Origin: Amphibacillus cookii
Lineage (GTDB): Bacteria; Bacillota; Bacilli; Bacillales; Amphibacillaceae
Assembly: GCF_016908375.1 (NCBI RefSeq)
Contig: NZ_JAFBDS010000005.1
Span: 248,001-312,000 of the forward strand
DNA: 64,000 bases
Direction: 5' to 3'
Shown here: one piece after another, positions 50,449 to 59,832 of the stretch
Layout of the letters: each line of letters begins with the position of its first letter
Numbering within the stretch: position 1 is the stretch's first letter
The notes under the pieces: generated by a model
Seen by the model: only the letters and a program-made list of their open reading frames with translations
The model's database searches: none
What the model was told of the DNA's origin: nothing
Translations under genes and position numbers: made by a program

Positions 50449-51267
50449 CTATCGGAATTTCTCATAGCCTTTTATCATTGTAATTTGTGTAATTGGATTA
50501 TTTTTCACAGGTACTTTGTTTTTACGATAAGAATCTGTGTATAAAGTCGTGACTCTTCGCTCTCCAATTTTTACATTACCTAAATGCTTATAATACACTT
50601 TGATTTTGTACCAAACTCTCTCTATTCCTTCAGATACAAGGTTTGATGCAAGAGCCGAAATACTAGCTGTTACAATTGTAGATCCAGGTACTAAAGCCGC
50701 TGCCAAAGTTGCCGCTACTACTGCAACTGTTATTTTCTTGAATTTATTACTTGTTTTTATTGTATGCGAATATTCCCATCTTACTCCAGATCCACCTGGG
50801 TTGTGCGCAAATATGGTAAAGTTATTATCCTGATGTGATTCATCACTTAAAGTACTTTCGTTTTCAATTTCAATTTCTTCTTTAATCACTTCGTCAAAGC
50901 TTAATATTTCGTTAGTTACCTTCTCATTTTCTGTGGTCATAATATTTAATTCTTGTTTTTGACTATTTATAACTGTTGTAATCTCTTTTTCTAAACTATA
51001 TACACCTTCATCATTTAACTTAAAAAATTCACTACTAACTATGGTTTCATCTTCATGAATATCAAATTCTTCTCTAGCCTTGTATTTACTTCCTTCATGA
51101 TTAAATTCATATTCTATATAATCATCAGTTGATTCATTTAATTGAAAATCCGTGTAATCATAGTTAAACACATTTTGATCTTGTGCAAAAACTTGAATTG
51201 GTAAAGGTGCCAAACCAACCAATACTGCAGTTAAAACAACTAAAAATTTTATTATTTTCATTTTCAT
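50449..51267 (-). CDS. secreted protein with alanine-rich hydrophobic segment, unknown
   Basis: The protein has about 272 residues. A Sec signal peptide (FLVVLTAVLVGLAPLPIQVF then A-Q-D) is followed by an acidic region (to about residue 155). Then comes a Gly/Ala-rich hydrophobic run (TVAVVAATLAAALVPGSTIV and onward, about 178-210) and a basic C terminus rich in Lys, Arg and Tyr. No known domain is recognised. The acidic-then-hydrophobic-cationic layout resembles a propeptide plus membrane-active peptide, but may equally be a cell-surface protein. The start is the third in-frame ATG (51267), 7 nt after AAGGAG; earlier ATGs overlap that site. Confidence 0.7.
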   Translation of the reverse strand: MKMKIIKFLVVLTAVLVGLAPLPIQVFAQDQNVFNYDYTDFQLNESTDDYIEYEFNHEGSKYKAREEFDIHEDETIVSSEFFKLNDEGVYSLEKEITTVINSQKQELNIMTTENEKVTNEILSFDEVIKEEIEIENESTLSDESHQDNNFTIFAHNPGGSGVRWEYSHTIKTSNKFKKITVAVVAATLAAALVPGSTIVTASISALASNLVSEGIERVWYKIKVYYKHLGNVKIGERRVTTLYTDSYRKNKVPVKNNPITQITMIKGYEKFR

Positions 51268-51682
51268 TCTCATTCTCCTTTTTCGCATATGTACTTCTGA
51301 CTATCCTCCTTCTTCTATATTATGTTAATAATATACAATATTTTCAGTAATTATTGAAGATAAAAATTATTATTCTACAAAAATAGAAGTAAAACGACAA
51401 ATATAGACATTGCGTGATTATCCTACTAAACGATGAGGGCTATTTTTCATCCTCTTAACTGACGCAGCAACAATGTGTTTTGCAGAACCGGTAATTGTTA
51501 ATACATTATTGATCTGTAAAACGTTTTCGGTTAGCAGATTTTGAATCGAACTTAATACTTTTGGGGATACAATTACAAAATGCCTGAAGGATTTGGACCC
51601 GCAGAAATAAAGAATTAGAGCGTCTTATTAGCGTGATGAAATTGTTTAAGAAGGATATCACTTGTATATTTACTCATTTAAA

Positions 51683-51730
51683 AACTGCACCTCCAATTGT
51701 TAGATCGCGTCTAATAATTGGGGTGCAGTT
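51683..51730 (-). terminator. long hairpin terminator after the first acidic lipoprotein gene
   Basis: A nearly perfect stem of about 21 bp runs from AACTGCACC (51683) to GGTGCAGTT (51730) with a 5-nt loop, beyond the stop at 51759. The flanking A-run on the plus strand gives a short minus-strand T tail. Confidence 0.8.
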
Positions 51731-51758
51731 CACTAAGAGTGCTTAAAAAATTAATTTT

Positions 51759-52310
51759 TTAGTTATTAAAATTAATAATTACGTCAACTTCATCTTTGAC
51801 TTCATAATCATCGCTTGAATAAACAGACAAAATAAATTCTAAGTTTTCCTCCATTGATGGAAGATCACCATCATAATTTTGAATTTTCATGGTTGCATCT
51901 GAGATTTTTCCACCAGAAACAGTCTCACTGAAAAATACCATGTCATCAATCATTCTACCATCCGCTGATATCTCTTTAGTTTGAACCTCTAATGTTTCTT
52001 CTTGTTTGTTTTCTATCTCAATGTTAACGCCATAGTACTCTTCTTCAAAAGTAGTGTCTGTTACTTTTTCAATACTCACAAGTGTTGCTTTTATATTGTC
52101 AGTATCAGCAATAACCTGATCAAATTCTTCTGCGTCACTTTCTGAGTCTTCTACGGCTTCATCTTCACCTTCATCGGTATCTGTAACTTCATCAGCTTTT
52201 CCTGATGTTTCTACAGAATTGACATCCTTCTCCTCGGCTCCTGATTCTCCACAGGCTGCTAAAACGAATACAACAAATAATGATAAGATTAAAACTAAAA
52301 ACTTTTTCAA
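51759..52310 (-). CDS. acidic lipoprotein, paralog 1
   Basis: The protein has 183 residues. The lipoprotein signal ends LAACGES, then comes an unstructured Glu/Asp/Ser-rich stretch (about 22-65), then a compact beta-rich domain (FDQVIADTDNIKATLVSIEK to the end) that resembles DUF4352/DUF5067-type extracellular Ig-like domains. It is a duplicate of the gene at 52548-53174. It would be anchored to the outer face of the membrane; role unknown. Both copies have similar flanking sequence, so the whole unit was duplicated. Confidence 0.82.
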   Translation of the reverse strand: MKKFLVLILSLFVVFVLAACGESGAEEKDVNSVETSGKADEVTDTDEGEDEAVEDSESDAEEFDQVIADTDNIKATLVSIEKVTDTTFEEEYYGVNIEIENKQEETLEVQTKEISADGRMIDDMVFFSETVSGGKISDATMKIQNYDGDLPSMEENLEFILSVYSSDDYEVKDEVDVIINFNN

Positions 52311-52376
52311 TTGAAAACCCCCTATAAAAATATAAACATATTATCTTATATTTTGTAATATTATGCAATAGTAAAT

Positions 52377-52410
52377 CCGTTCTATGACAAATGTTTGGGT
52401 AGGAGAACTT
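52377..52410. repeat. insertion-sequence-end-like motif, copy 1
   Basis: CGTTCTATGACAAATGTTTG at the left recurs in altered form at 53238 (GGTTCTGCGTCAAATGTCGG) and 57489 (GGTTCTGGGTCAAATGTTGA). The shape recalls the terminal repeats of ISL3-type elements, but no transposase adjoins. Confidence 0.4.
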
Positions 52411-52547
52411 GCTTCTATCCCTTAATCGATACGAAAATCTAGTGATTTATATTGCTGATGAAGTCATACACGCAGCCTTAATCGATCATACCCTTTAAAG
52501 CCAAAGGCATGACGTTTACTAACCTTAGTTTGGTTATTTAATCCTTT

Positions 52548-53174
52548 TTACAAATCCAATTTTTTAGTATTAAATTCAATAATTACGTTAGTATCATCTC
52601 TGAAATCAAAATGATCGGATGAAGAAACTGACAAGATAAATTCTAAGTTCTCCTCCATTACTGGAAGATCGCCATCATAATTTTGAATTTTCAAGGTTGC
52701 ATCTAAAATTTTTCCACCAGCAACAGTATCACTGAGAAATGCCATGTCATCAATCATTCTACCATCCGCTGATACCTCACGAGATCGAATCGTTATTGTA
52801 TCTTCTCGTTTGTTTTCTATTTCAATGTTAACATTATAGGCGTCTCCGGACCAACCAGCATCTGTTACTTTCTCAATACTCACAAGCGTCGCTTTTATAT
52901 GGTCGGTATCAGCAATAACCTGATCAAATTCTTTTGAATCACTTTCTGCATCTTCTGTGGTTTCGTCTTCATCGTTACCGGAATCTGCAACTTCAAAATC
53001 TTTACTTGATGTTTCTACAGAACCGATCCCCTTCTTCTCGGCTGATGTTTCTACAGAACCGATATCCTTCTCCTCGGTAGAACGGATATCCTTCTGCTCG
53101 GCTTCTGATTTTTCGCAGGCTGTTAAACCTAATACAACAAATAATGATAAGATTAAAAATAATAACTTTTTCAA
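52548..53174 (-). CDS. acidic lipoprotein, paralog 2 (with expanded linker repeats)
   Basis: The protein has 208 residues. Its lipoprotein signal ends GLTACEKS; the linker contains three imperfect copies of a DIGSVETSAEK-type unit, and the C-terminal domain (FDQVIADTDHIKATLVSIEK onward) is almost the same as in paralog 1. The linker difference is a simple tandem-repeat expansion, so length may vary between strains. Extracytoplasmic, membrane-anchored, function unknown. Confidence 0.82.
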   Translation of the reverse strand: MKKLLFLILSLFVVLGLTACEKSEAEQKDIRSTEEKDIGSVETSAEKKGIGSVETSSKDFEVADSGNDEDETTEDAESDSKEFDQVIADTDHIKATLVSIEKVTDAGWSGDAYNVNIEIENKREDTITIRSREVSADGRMIDDMAFLSDTVAGGKILDATLKIQNYDGDLPVMEENLEFILSVSSSDHFDFRDDTNVIIEFNTKKLDL

Positions 53175-53237
53175 TTGTAAACCCCCTATAAAAATATAAG
53201 CACATTATCTTACATTTTGTAATATTATGCAATAGTG

Positions 53238-53272
53238 AAACGGTTCTGCGTCAAATGTCGGGGGAGGGGAAC
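53238..53272. repeat. insertion-sequence-end-like motif, copy 2
   Basis: GGTTCTGCGTCAAATGTCGG continues with GGGAGGGGAACTT; copy 1 has GGTAGGAGAACTT at the same place. It lies upstream of lipoprotein paralog 2, as copy 1 lies upstream of paralog 1. Confidence 0.4.
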
Positions 53273-53490
53273 TTGATTTTGGAGTAAATCTATTTAGAAA
53301 ACACCATTACAAATAGGTATTCAGATTATCGGATAGAATAATGACCTGATATTTAAAAGACTGCCTCCTCTAAAGAGAGCGTTTTAGGGCGTCTTTTTTC
53401 CATTTCATTCTATGACAAGTGTAGCTAGGAAAATCAGATTGAAATCGGTTTCAGAACGGATTGATAGCTTGTTTGACCAACCATATATGA

Positions 53491-53529
53491 TTACCCCCCA
53501 CACCAATCTCTTTGAGGTGTGGGGGGTAA
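53491..53529 (-). terminator. strong GC-rich terminator of the LRR protein gene
   Basis: TTACCCCCCACACC and GGTGTGGGGGGTAA are exact 14-bp complements around an 11-nt loop, 9 bp past the stop of the minus-strand gene. Confidence 0.85.
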
Positions 53530-53537
53530 TACGTTAT

Positions 53538-56500
53538 TTAGACTTTAGATGACTTATCATTCATTTTCTTTCTCCAAATGCCATACAATAACATTGTAAT
53601 ACCAAGGACCAGCAGGATTAGGCTAATCAGTATAATATTGTAATACGATGTCGCTGTATTTGGAAGCGTTTCTTCCATTCCAGAGGTTTCTGAAGGCTCT
53701 GAACCAGCTGATCGATTCTTTTCCGCAGTTCCAGATACCTCTCCGGATTCAGAGCCTCCTTCTTCCTTCGAATCTTTTTCTGGTATTTCTTCTTCCTCTG
53801 TAACATCCATCGTTTCAACCGTGAGCGTTCGCTGACTTGTGTTACCCAGCGGATCAACAGCAATCAGTTTGTAAGTATAGGACATGTCCTCTCTCAAGCC
53901 TTCATCGACGTATTCCTTGGCATCGCCATCCAAGGTGTCTATGCGGGTGCCACCCCGTTCAATGTGATAGGCGGTGATACCGGAGGCATCTGACGCATCA
54001 AAGTTTAACGTGACACGATCGGTATCGTCCACCGCATCAAAGGTGTGAATGTCCGGTCCCTCAGTGTCTTCGAACACACCATATGTTGAAAAGTGTGAGA
54101 CGTTGATGGTCATCGTCTGATTCGCTACATCCACCTCGCCACCTCTATACTCCCATACTGACGATTGATCTGATTCGTTCAAATAATACACCCCGACTTG
54201 ATTCTCACTCACATGTTCATCATACGCCATGGTCAATGTGAACGGATCGGAACTATCTGGCGCATCACCACTGCCATAGTCAAAGGTGAACGTCAGCACC
54301 GGTCCTGCTTGATTTAAGCCATGGCTGTTGTCTTCATTAACGTCATATGTTTCAACACGCACGGATGTATGCTCTGGCAAGTGGCTTGGCATCGTGATGA
54401 CCACATCACGCTCTAAACCACGAATACGATAGGTTAATCCACCTATAACACCCCGACTTTCCCCAGTATTTATAATCGGATAATCGACAGCGAATATAAC
54501 CTTTTCTTCAAGCGGACCATAGGAGACGGTGATCTCCACATCCCCTCGGTTATGAAATTTGATGTGACCCTCGCCATCAACCGTTGCAATAGTGTCATCA
54601 CTACTTTCATAGTGCATGGAATAGGTGATATCCGGTGTGATATGGTCAGCATAGATCGGTTCGGCTACAAGTGCCACCGTCTCACCGATGGCCACATTGC
54701 GAGTATGCTCATCGATGTCTAAACCGAGAATGTCTACAACATGGATCGTACGTTCTTGCACCGTGGTATTACCAGCATCATCGGTCACTGTATAAGTAAT
54801 TGTGTATTCACCTGGTGTATCTGGATCAACACTTCCGTTTACGTGGACGGCATCGGTCAAATCCATCGTTTCCCCTTCACGCTCATCAAATGCAGTATAG
54901 CCGGGTTCATCATATCTAGTTCCAACCTCCATCACGATCTCTTTTGCACCTGCAAGTGCAAGGGCGGGTGGGGTTTGATCAATTTGGATCGGTCCAAAAA
55001 CCGCTTCAACAACCTCGCCATCACCATTGGTTATGCGAACGTGCAAATCTAAGACACCATCGCCTTCAATGCTATCCATGACCTCAAGCCGCTCCCCGTT
55101 CCATCCTGATTGCCAGTCGCTAACGCTTTCTCCTTGGGGAACAAACGCATATTCATACGTATCGTCTTCATGACCGTCTACAGTAACATCAACATACAAA
55201 TCCTGAGTAAACCACACTTCATCCAATGAGGTATCTTGCAATAAGTTATTACCTTCGTGGTCTTGCAGTTCAAAGTCTATATTATTTGGTATTGGATATC
55301 GCGTTTGTTGATCAACTACCGATGCATCACTTGTGCCACTGTCGTTCACCGCCACTAAGCTATAATTATATGTTGTGCCAGGGTCTAACCCCATATCATC
55401 ATATGATGTCGATGTGCCTCTATACACTTCCACACCATCACGTACGAGGATGTATTCTTCAGCAAACGGGATACTGTTCCAAGATAGTACCACTTCGGTT
55501 TCTCCGATACTCTCTACACTTAAATGGGGCGTACTCGGTACAGGAGGGATAATAGTGATCTCCACAGATGCCTCACCAACTGCTCCGTATTCGGTTTCAA
55601 CGTGTAATTCGATAGCCAATGATTGCACGGTCGATGTATAATCGGATATATCCAATGCCTTATTCGTACTTGCTTCTGATCCATCGACTATCCAAGTTAA
55701 CTGTTTAATATCAGCAAATGGATGATTATAATTAGCTTCTATTTGTCCTGTTTCCTCATAATTAAGTGATAACTCGTTGCCAACTTCTTCCTCATCATAC
55801 ATGATAGTGACATCAGGTACAGAATCCAAGGCAACGAAGGTATACCCTCGATTGTTAGCATAGCCTTCTGTTGTAGACCCATCCCATCCGTATAGGTTGA
55901 GAGAAGAAGCGTTGTCCCGGAATACATCAGATCCAAAATCGATCGTATTATTAAGAATGGTGACTGATGTCAAGTTGTTCTCTTGAAAAGCATAATTCCT
56001 AATCCTCTTCACACTTTCAGGAATAGTGACGGACTCAAGGCTATTCAATCTAAAAGCATTTTGCCTAATTTCTGTCACACTTTCAGGAATTTCTATCGAT
56101 TTTAAATTATTTCTATAAAAAACAGTCGGTTCAATCACTGTTATACTATCAGGGATGTCTACGGATGTCAGGTTGTTAGATGAAAAAGCTGCATTCCCGA
56201 TATCTGTCACACTACTTGGAATCGTTAATGATTCTAAGTTATTATTTTGAAAAGCACTCGCTCCAATAGTCGTTACACTATCAGGAATTATTAAAGATTC
56301 TAAGCTGTTGTTAGCAAAAGTACTACCGATAATTTCTTTCAAACCATCAGGGAGGATCAATGATCTTATCTCGTTATCCATAAATGCCCTCAAACCAATA
56401 TAGGTTACATTATCAGGAATTTCTACTGACTCTAGCTCATTATCCATAAAAGCGTAACTTCCGATATATTCTAGGGTATCGGGAAGCGTTAACGTTTTGA

Positions 56501-56756
56501 TTGAAAGACTGTGAAATGCACTGTTAAGATAAGTGCCATCCCTTATACTCGTCACCGTCAATCCACTTAATTCGGAGGGAATGACAATATCTGCGCTCTC
56601 AGAGCCGTTATACCCAGTAATCGCCGCTGTCCCATCCCCATTGTCGATGTATTCAAAATGCTCATCATTGGCATCCACTGTTACCTTTGGGATCATTAAT
56701 CCCAGTAACGCAATAATCATAATGATCGCAATAGTCGAGTGTCCTTTAAATTTCAT
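53538..56756 (-). CDS. LPXTG cell-wall-anchored leucine-rich-repeat protein (BspA-like)
   Basis: The protein has 1072 residues. It is made of a signal peptide (about 1-29); eight or more BspA-type LRR_5 units of about 23 residues (about 60-300, for example SLTIPSSVTDIGNAAFSSNN); Ig-like and fibronectin III modules (about 310-600 and 905-985); a DUF5011-type module (about 600-680: AGAKEIVMEVGTRYDEPGYT) and a Big2-like module (about 690-770); a Ser/Glu-rich stalk (about 990-1040); LPNTA sortase motif; a C-terminal helix and a basic tail. It should be covalently attached to peptidoglycan as an adhesin. No sortase gene is in the window. Confidence 0.9.
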   Translation of the reverse strand: MKFKGHSTIAIIMIIALLGLMIPKVTVDANDEHFEYIDNGDGTAAITGYNGSESADIVIPSELSGLTVTSIRDGTYLNSAFHSLSIKTLTLPDTLEYIGSYAFMDNELESVEIPDNVTYIGLRAFMDNEIRSLILPDGLKEIIGSTFANNSLESLIIPDSVTTIGASAFQNNNLESLTIPSSVTDIGNAAFSSNNLTSVDIPDSITVIEPTVFYRNNLKSIEIPESVTEIRQNAFRLNSLESVTIPESVKRIRNYAFQENNLTSVTILNNTIDFGSDVFRDNASSLNLYGWDGSTTEGYANNRGYTFVALDSVPDVTIMYDEEEVGNELSLNYEETGQIEANYNHPFADIKQLTWIVDGSEASTNKALDISDYTSTVQSLAIELHVETEYGAVGEASVEITIIPPVPSTPHLSVESIGETEVVLSWNSIPFAEEYILVRDGVEVYRGTSTSYDDMGLDPGTTYNYSLVAVNDSGTSDASVVDQQTRYPIPNNIDFELQDHEGNNLLQDTSLDEVWFTQDLYVDVTVDGHEDDTYEYAFVPQGESVSDWQSGWNGERLEVMDSIEGDGVLDLHVRITNGDGEVVEAVFGPIQIDQTPPALALAGAKEIVMEVGTRYDEPGYTAFDEREGETMDLTDAVHVNGSVDPDTPGEYTITYTVTDDAGNTTVQERTIHVVDILGLDIDEHTRNVAIGETVALVAEPIYADHITPDITYSMHYESSDDTIATVDGEGHIKFHNRGDVEITVSYGPLEEKVIFAVDYPIINTGESRGVIGGLTYRIRGLERDVVITMPSHLPEHTSVRVETYDVNEDNSHGLNQAGPVLTFTFDYGSGDAPDSSDPFTLTMAYDEHVSENQVGVYYLNESDQSSVWEYRGGEVDVANQTMTINVSHFSTYGVFEDTEGPDIHTFDAVDDTDRVTLNFDASDASGITAYHIERGGTRIDTLDGDAKEYVDEGLREDMSYTYKLIAVDPLGNTSQRTLTVETMDVTEEEEIPEKDSKEEGGSESGEVSGTAEKNRSAGSEPSETSGMEETLPNTATSYYNIILISLILLVLGITMLLYGIWRKKMNDKSSKV

Positions 56757-56795
56757 TACTTTTCCCCTTTCTCTTAAATAAAAATAAAATTTCTG

Positions 56796-57389
56796 TTATT
56801 TTAAAAGATTCATTATGGCTTTTGTCATATCATCCGGATCAACCTGATTGCCGCACATATGGTAATGAATGATAGCACCTGTAATGATATCGTAACACCG
56901 GACAGCCAATCTATTAGCATCCGTCCCCGACGCTATCCAACCTTTCTGTTGCATCCCCTGAATAATACGTGAGACATCCTTAATCCATTTCTGATGATAG
57001 CCATGAAAAAATGCTTGGACTTTTTCATCATTCCGATTTTGTATATAGAAATCATAAAACACCAATGTCCAAGTCGAAGCGATATAGCGATTCAATACTG
57101 CACGACTCCAATAACTGATGGTGCTTTCAAAATCAGAACCAATAATTTCAAGTTCATCCTCGGTGTGATCTTCTGTAAAAAAGAAGCCTTGATCGTTTAG
57201 AAGGTGAAAAAAGAAATCCTGTTTGTTTTTGAAATGCACGTAAAACGCACCTTTGGTATAACCTGCTTCATTAGTGATATCTTCAAGGCTAGTCGATGCA
57301 TAGCCATTCTCACAAAATACTTTCATTCCTGCATTCAATAGATTCTGATAAGTTTTTTCTCGTTTTAGTTGGAATTTATTCTTTTTCAC
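56796..57389 (-). CDS. TetR-family transcriptional regulator
   Basis: The protein has about 197 residues. The N-terminal HTH reads TYQNLLNAGMKVFCENGYAS and SLEDITNEAGYTKGAFYVHF, standard for TetR. The C-terminal ligand domain has no recognised subfamily. GTG 57389 is preferred: AAGG is 8 nt upstream, while GTG 57398 overlaps the site. It lies directly upstream of the LRR-protein gene on the same strand (40-bp gap), so it may control it or share its transcript, which is unusual for an adhesin. Confidence 0.82.
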   Translation of the reverse strand: MKKNKFQLKREKTYQNLLNAGMKVFCENGYASTSLEDITNEAGYTKGAFYVHFKNKQDFFFHLLNDQGFFFTEDHTEDELEIIGSDFESTISYWSRAVLNRYIASTWTLVFYDFYIQNRNDEKVQAFFHGYHQKWIKDVSRIIQGMQQKGWIASGTDANRLAVRCYDIITGAIIHYHMCGNQVDPDDMTKAIMNLLK

Positions 57390-57488
57390 TGCTTCCACCT
57401 TCCTTTAATTAAATACTAACCCATTAGTATGTATTTAGCAAGATGCTTATTGTTTATTGCATACTGTAGCCATCGGCATTTAATTTAG

Positions 57489-57522
57489 GTTCTGGGTCAA
57501 ATGTTGAGGATGAGCTACACGC
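57489..57522. repeat. insertion-sequence-end-like motif, copy 3
   Basis: GGTTCTGGGTCAAATGTTGA matches the motifs near 52377 and 53238. A hairpin CAAATAGC/GCTATTTG lies just after it (about 57552-57592). Confidence 0.4.
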
Positions 57523-57875
57523 TTGCTCCAACATTCACTTCTTTAAAACATCAAATAGCTCCCACCTATTATTCAGGTCTGGGCTATTTGACGCTTACCT
57601 ATGAAAGTTTAATTATTGATCGTCATTTCGTCATAAAACTATTATTTATAACACTTGTCTATCCCTAGAACGAAAAATCTAGCTGTATCGTTTAGGTAAG
57701 AAATAATTCAACAACTTAGTACCCTGATACCTCTAGCTTTTCTTTGAAATATTAAGCTTTTAGTTTTTGATTCTTCTCCATCAAGTAAGGCCTAAATAAG
57801 ATGAGTGTTCTTCACGCTTTTATCTAGAATTCTTTCTGTCGATCTCACTCTTCAAATCAGAGACCATCTGATCCA

Positions 57876-58004
57876 CCAGTGCTTCTTGAAGGCTGGTTAT
57901 ATTTAGCCTATATTATGGACCTTTATTCACAGCGTCTCATGGGTTGGACTATGGGAGAACGAATAACAAAGGAATTTGTCATAACAGCTTTTTATTCGAA
58001 ATGA
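57876..58004 (+). pseudogene. remnant of an IS3-family transposase
   Basis: The frame reads [20 protein letters not shown] followed by [14 protein letters not shown], the DDE-core segment of IS3/IS150 orfB (compare the usual YLAVVIDLYSRKIVGW). The rest of the element is absent. Its last bases overlap the C-terminal end of the broken TetR gene, so the insertion may have trimmed that gene. Confidence 0.7.
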
Positions 58005-58535
58005 TAACATTAACAAATTGTTTCCAAATTGATAGAAGTACGTCCTCATCTTCATGAAGAATACAATGTACAAGAAAACCTATAATAATGATGTCAAACA
58101 TATATAGCCACTCTATATCGACTTGAAACATTTTCTGTAGCTCCCTTGACACCGTATTCTCCTCAATAATTTGTTTTCGCATTGCTTGAAACTGGTTTTT
58201 ATAGTTTTCATCTTGGAAGCATTTTGATATCCATAAAAACATGATTGCATGTTCTGATGACTTTTTCTTTGATGTTTTAATTAGATAATGCCCAAATAGG
58301 TTGATATTTTCTTCAAACGACTGTTCCTTACAGTAAGAAAACTCTACAAGGCAAAGGTATATAAAAACGTTTCTTTCAGCAAGTCGTCAATATTTGAAAA
58401 GTAGTAATAAAAGGAGCCTTTACTGCTTTGCGCCTGTTCAATCACCTTATTAATCGTTAGTTTTTCCAGACCATAATCCATAATTAGATCGATGGTTGCT
58501 TGTATGAGGTTTCGCTTTGTTTGACTACTCTTCAT
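57979..58535 (-). pseudogene. TetR-family regulator, broken by a frameshift
   Basis: The N-terminal 63 codons (58535-58344) carry a good HTH: LIQATIDLIMDYGLEKLTIN and KVIEQAQSSKGSFYYYF. The frame then stops, but another frame continues with IYLCLVEFSYCKEQSFEENI through to a stop at 57979. A single-base change in the T run near 58366-58370 would rejoin them, giving about 185 residues. It overlaps the upstream SDR gene by 1 bp (TAATG), so it was co-translated. A sequencing error in the homopolymer cannot be excluded. Confidence 0.75.
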
Positions 58536-59413
58536 TATTTTCCCTCTTGTTCATTAATACTTTCAAAATATGACTTTAAACCCATCTTACCGTGGGGTTC
58601 AGCAACAACATCATGAGTCATCATATAAAAGAAAAATAGAAACAAATTATATTGCTTTTTATTGATAATTCTTAAAAATGGTAAGCTAAATTTAACTAAT
58701 CGCTCAGGAACTGTAGTTACTTTTTCATTTTTACTTACTACTTTTAAAGCTAATTCAGCTATCTCATGATAAGTGTAAACATTCGGTCCTCCAACCTTAA
58801 TGGTGGAATTTTCTTTAGCAAATGCAGAAACACATACATTAGCTAGGTCAGCTCCGTGAATGGGATTCATTTTATTCAAACCTTTACCAAGTAGAAAAAC
58901 TCTTCCCTTTCTAGCCATGGCTAAAAATTCAGTCATGTCAGAGTAGTAGCCTGTTGGATTAATTATAATATGCGGAATAGAACTATGCTTCAGTTCATTT
59001 GTAAATCTCTGCTTTGCTTTAATCAAAGTAGACGGACATCGCTCAGCTCCATGGACATTAATATACATAAAGCGTTGAACTTTACTTCGTTCTGCCTCTC
59101 TTAACAAATGAAGATTCCCTTTAAAATCTACATCCATGAAAGTTAAATTATCCTTTTGTTTTGTTATGCCTACTGAAGAAAAAACGAAATCAACATCTGA
59201 GCATACATCTTGAATCGTTTCTGGTCTAGTAACATCTCCGACAACAACTTCATCAACAAAATCATAGACAGAAGGAGAAGAATAGGGACCTTCTTGATTT
59301 AACTTATTTTTTGATCTCACCAATACTTTTACATAATACTCTTTTTGTTTTAATGCTTTTACAACATATCTCCCCAGATAACCAGTGGCACCCGCAACTA
59401 ATACTCGCTCCAT
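58535..59413 (-). CDS. NAD(P)-binding NmrA-like epimerase/dehydratase family protein
   Basis: The protein has 292 residues. The N-terminal nucleotide motif is VLVAGATGYLGRYVVKAL; VFSSVGITKQK and IIINPTGYYSDM occur where extended SDR-like proteins bind NAD. It resembles the NmrA/complex I NDUFA9-like group, atypical SDRs that often lack catalytic Tyr/Lys and may act as redox sensors. It heads the pair with the (broken) TetR gene, which probably regulated it. Function otherwise unknown. Confidence 0.82.
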   Translation of the reverse strand: MERVLVAGATGYLGRYVVKALKQKEYYVKVLVRSKNKLNQEGPYSSPSVYDFVDEVVVGDVTRPETIQDVCSDVDFVFSSVGITKQKDNLTFMDVDFKGNLHLLREAERSKVQRFMYINVHGAERCPSTLIKAKQRFTNELKHSSIPHIIINPTGYYSDMTEFLAMARKGRVFLLGKGLNKMNPIHGADLANVCVSAFAKENSTIKVGGPNVYTYHEIAELALKVVSKNEKVTTVPERLVKFSLPFLRIINKKQYNLFLFFFYMMTHDVVAEPHGKMGLKSYFESINEQEGK

Positions 59414-59832
59414 TACTTATCTACTCCTTTCCATAGACTATTTGCATTTATTACCTGTACAGAATATATTACTAGATTTCAAACAATATCATTTAGAATA
59501 AATATCAAGTCTCAGAAAAGAATAGTTACTCACAATCCGGTCCGTTTATTGCATAGTAAGCGTCAAAAATGATCCTCTTTAATGAAGGATATTGGTTACC
59601 ATTAGGTTGTTCTGAACAGCAAGCAGATCTGCAATCGCGCTTTAGTTGCTGTATGGCGGTATAAAATTCTTTTGTACTGCTTCCCTATTAATATAATTTG
59701 GCGTAGTTCGCAAGTGTTTTGTCGCTACTTGCTATTTACAAAGTATCGTTGGAAAACTAATATTAAACTGTACATTAGCAAATCAGGATACGCTTAAACT
59801 ACTAATACTAATAGATAAAGGAGGACCATTGC
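59414..59832. other. 419-bp gap with a possible coding relic
   Basis: A minus-strand frame of about 50 codons ends at 59527 (EFYTAIQQLKRDCRSACCSE then a PSLKRIIFDAYYAING tail) but has no start codon or ribosome site. It may be the tail of a lost gene. The promoter of the AraC gene should lie near 59780-59820; no clear boxes are called. Confidence 0.4.

Noticed and set aside
53957-55936. Several 60-110 codon frames opposite or within the LRR adhesin gene
   Set aside because: They are shadows of the long 1072-codon frame, whose product has clear domains, a signal peptide and an LPXTG motif.
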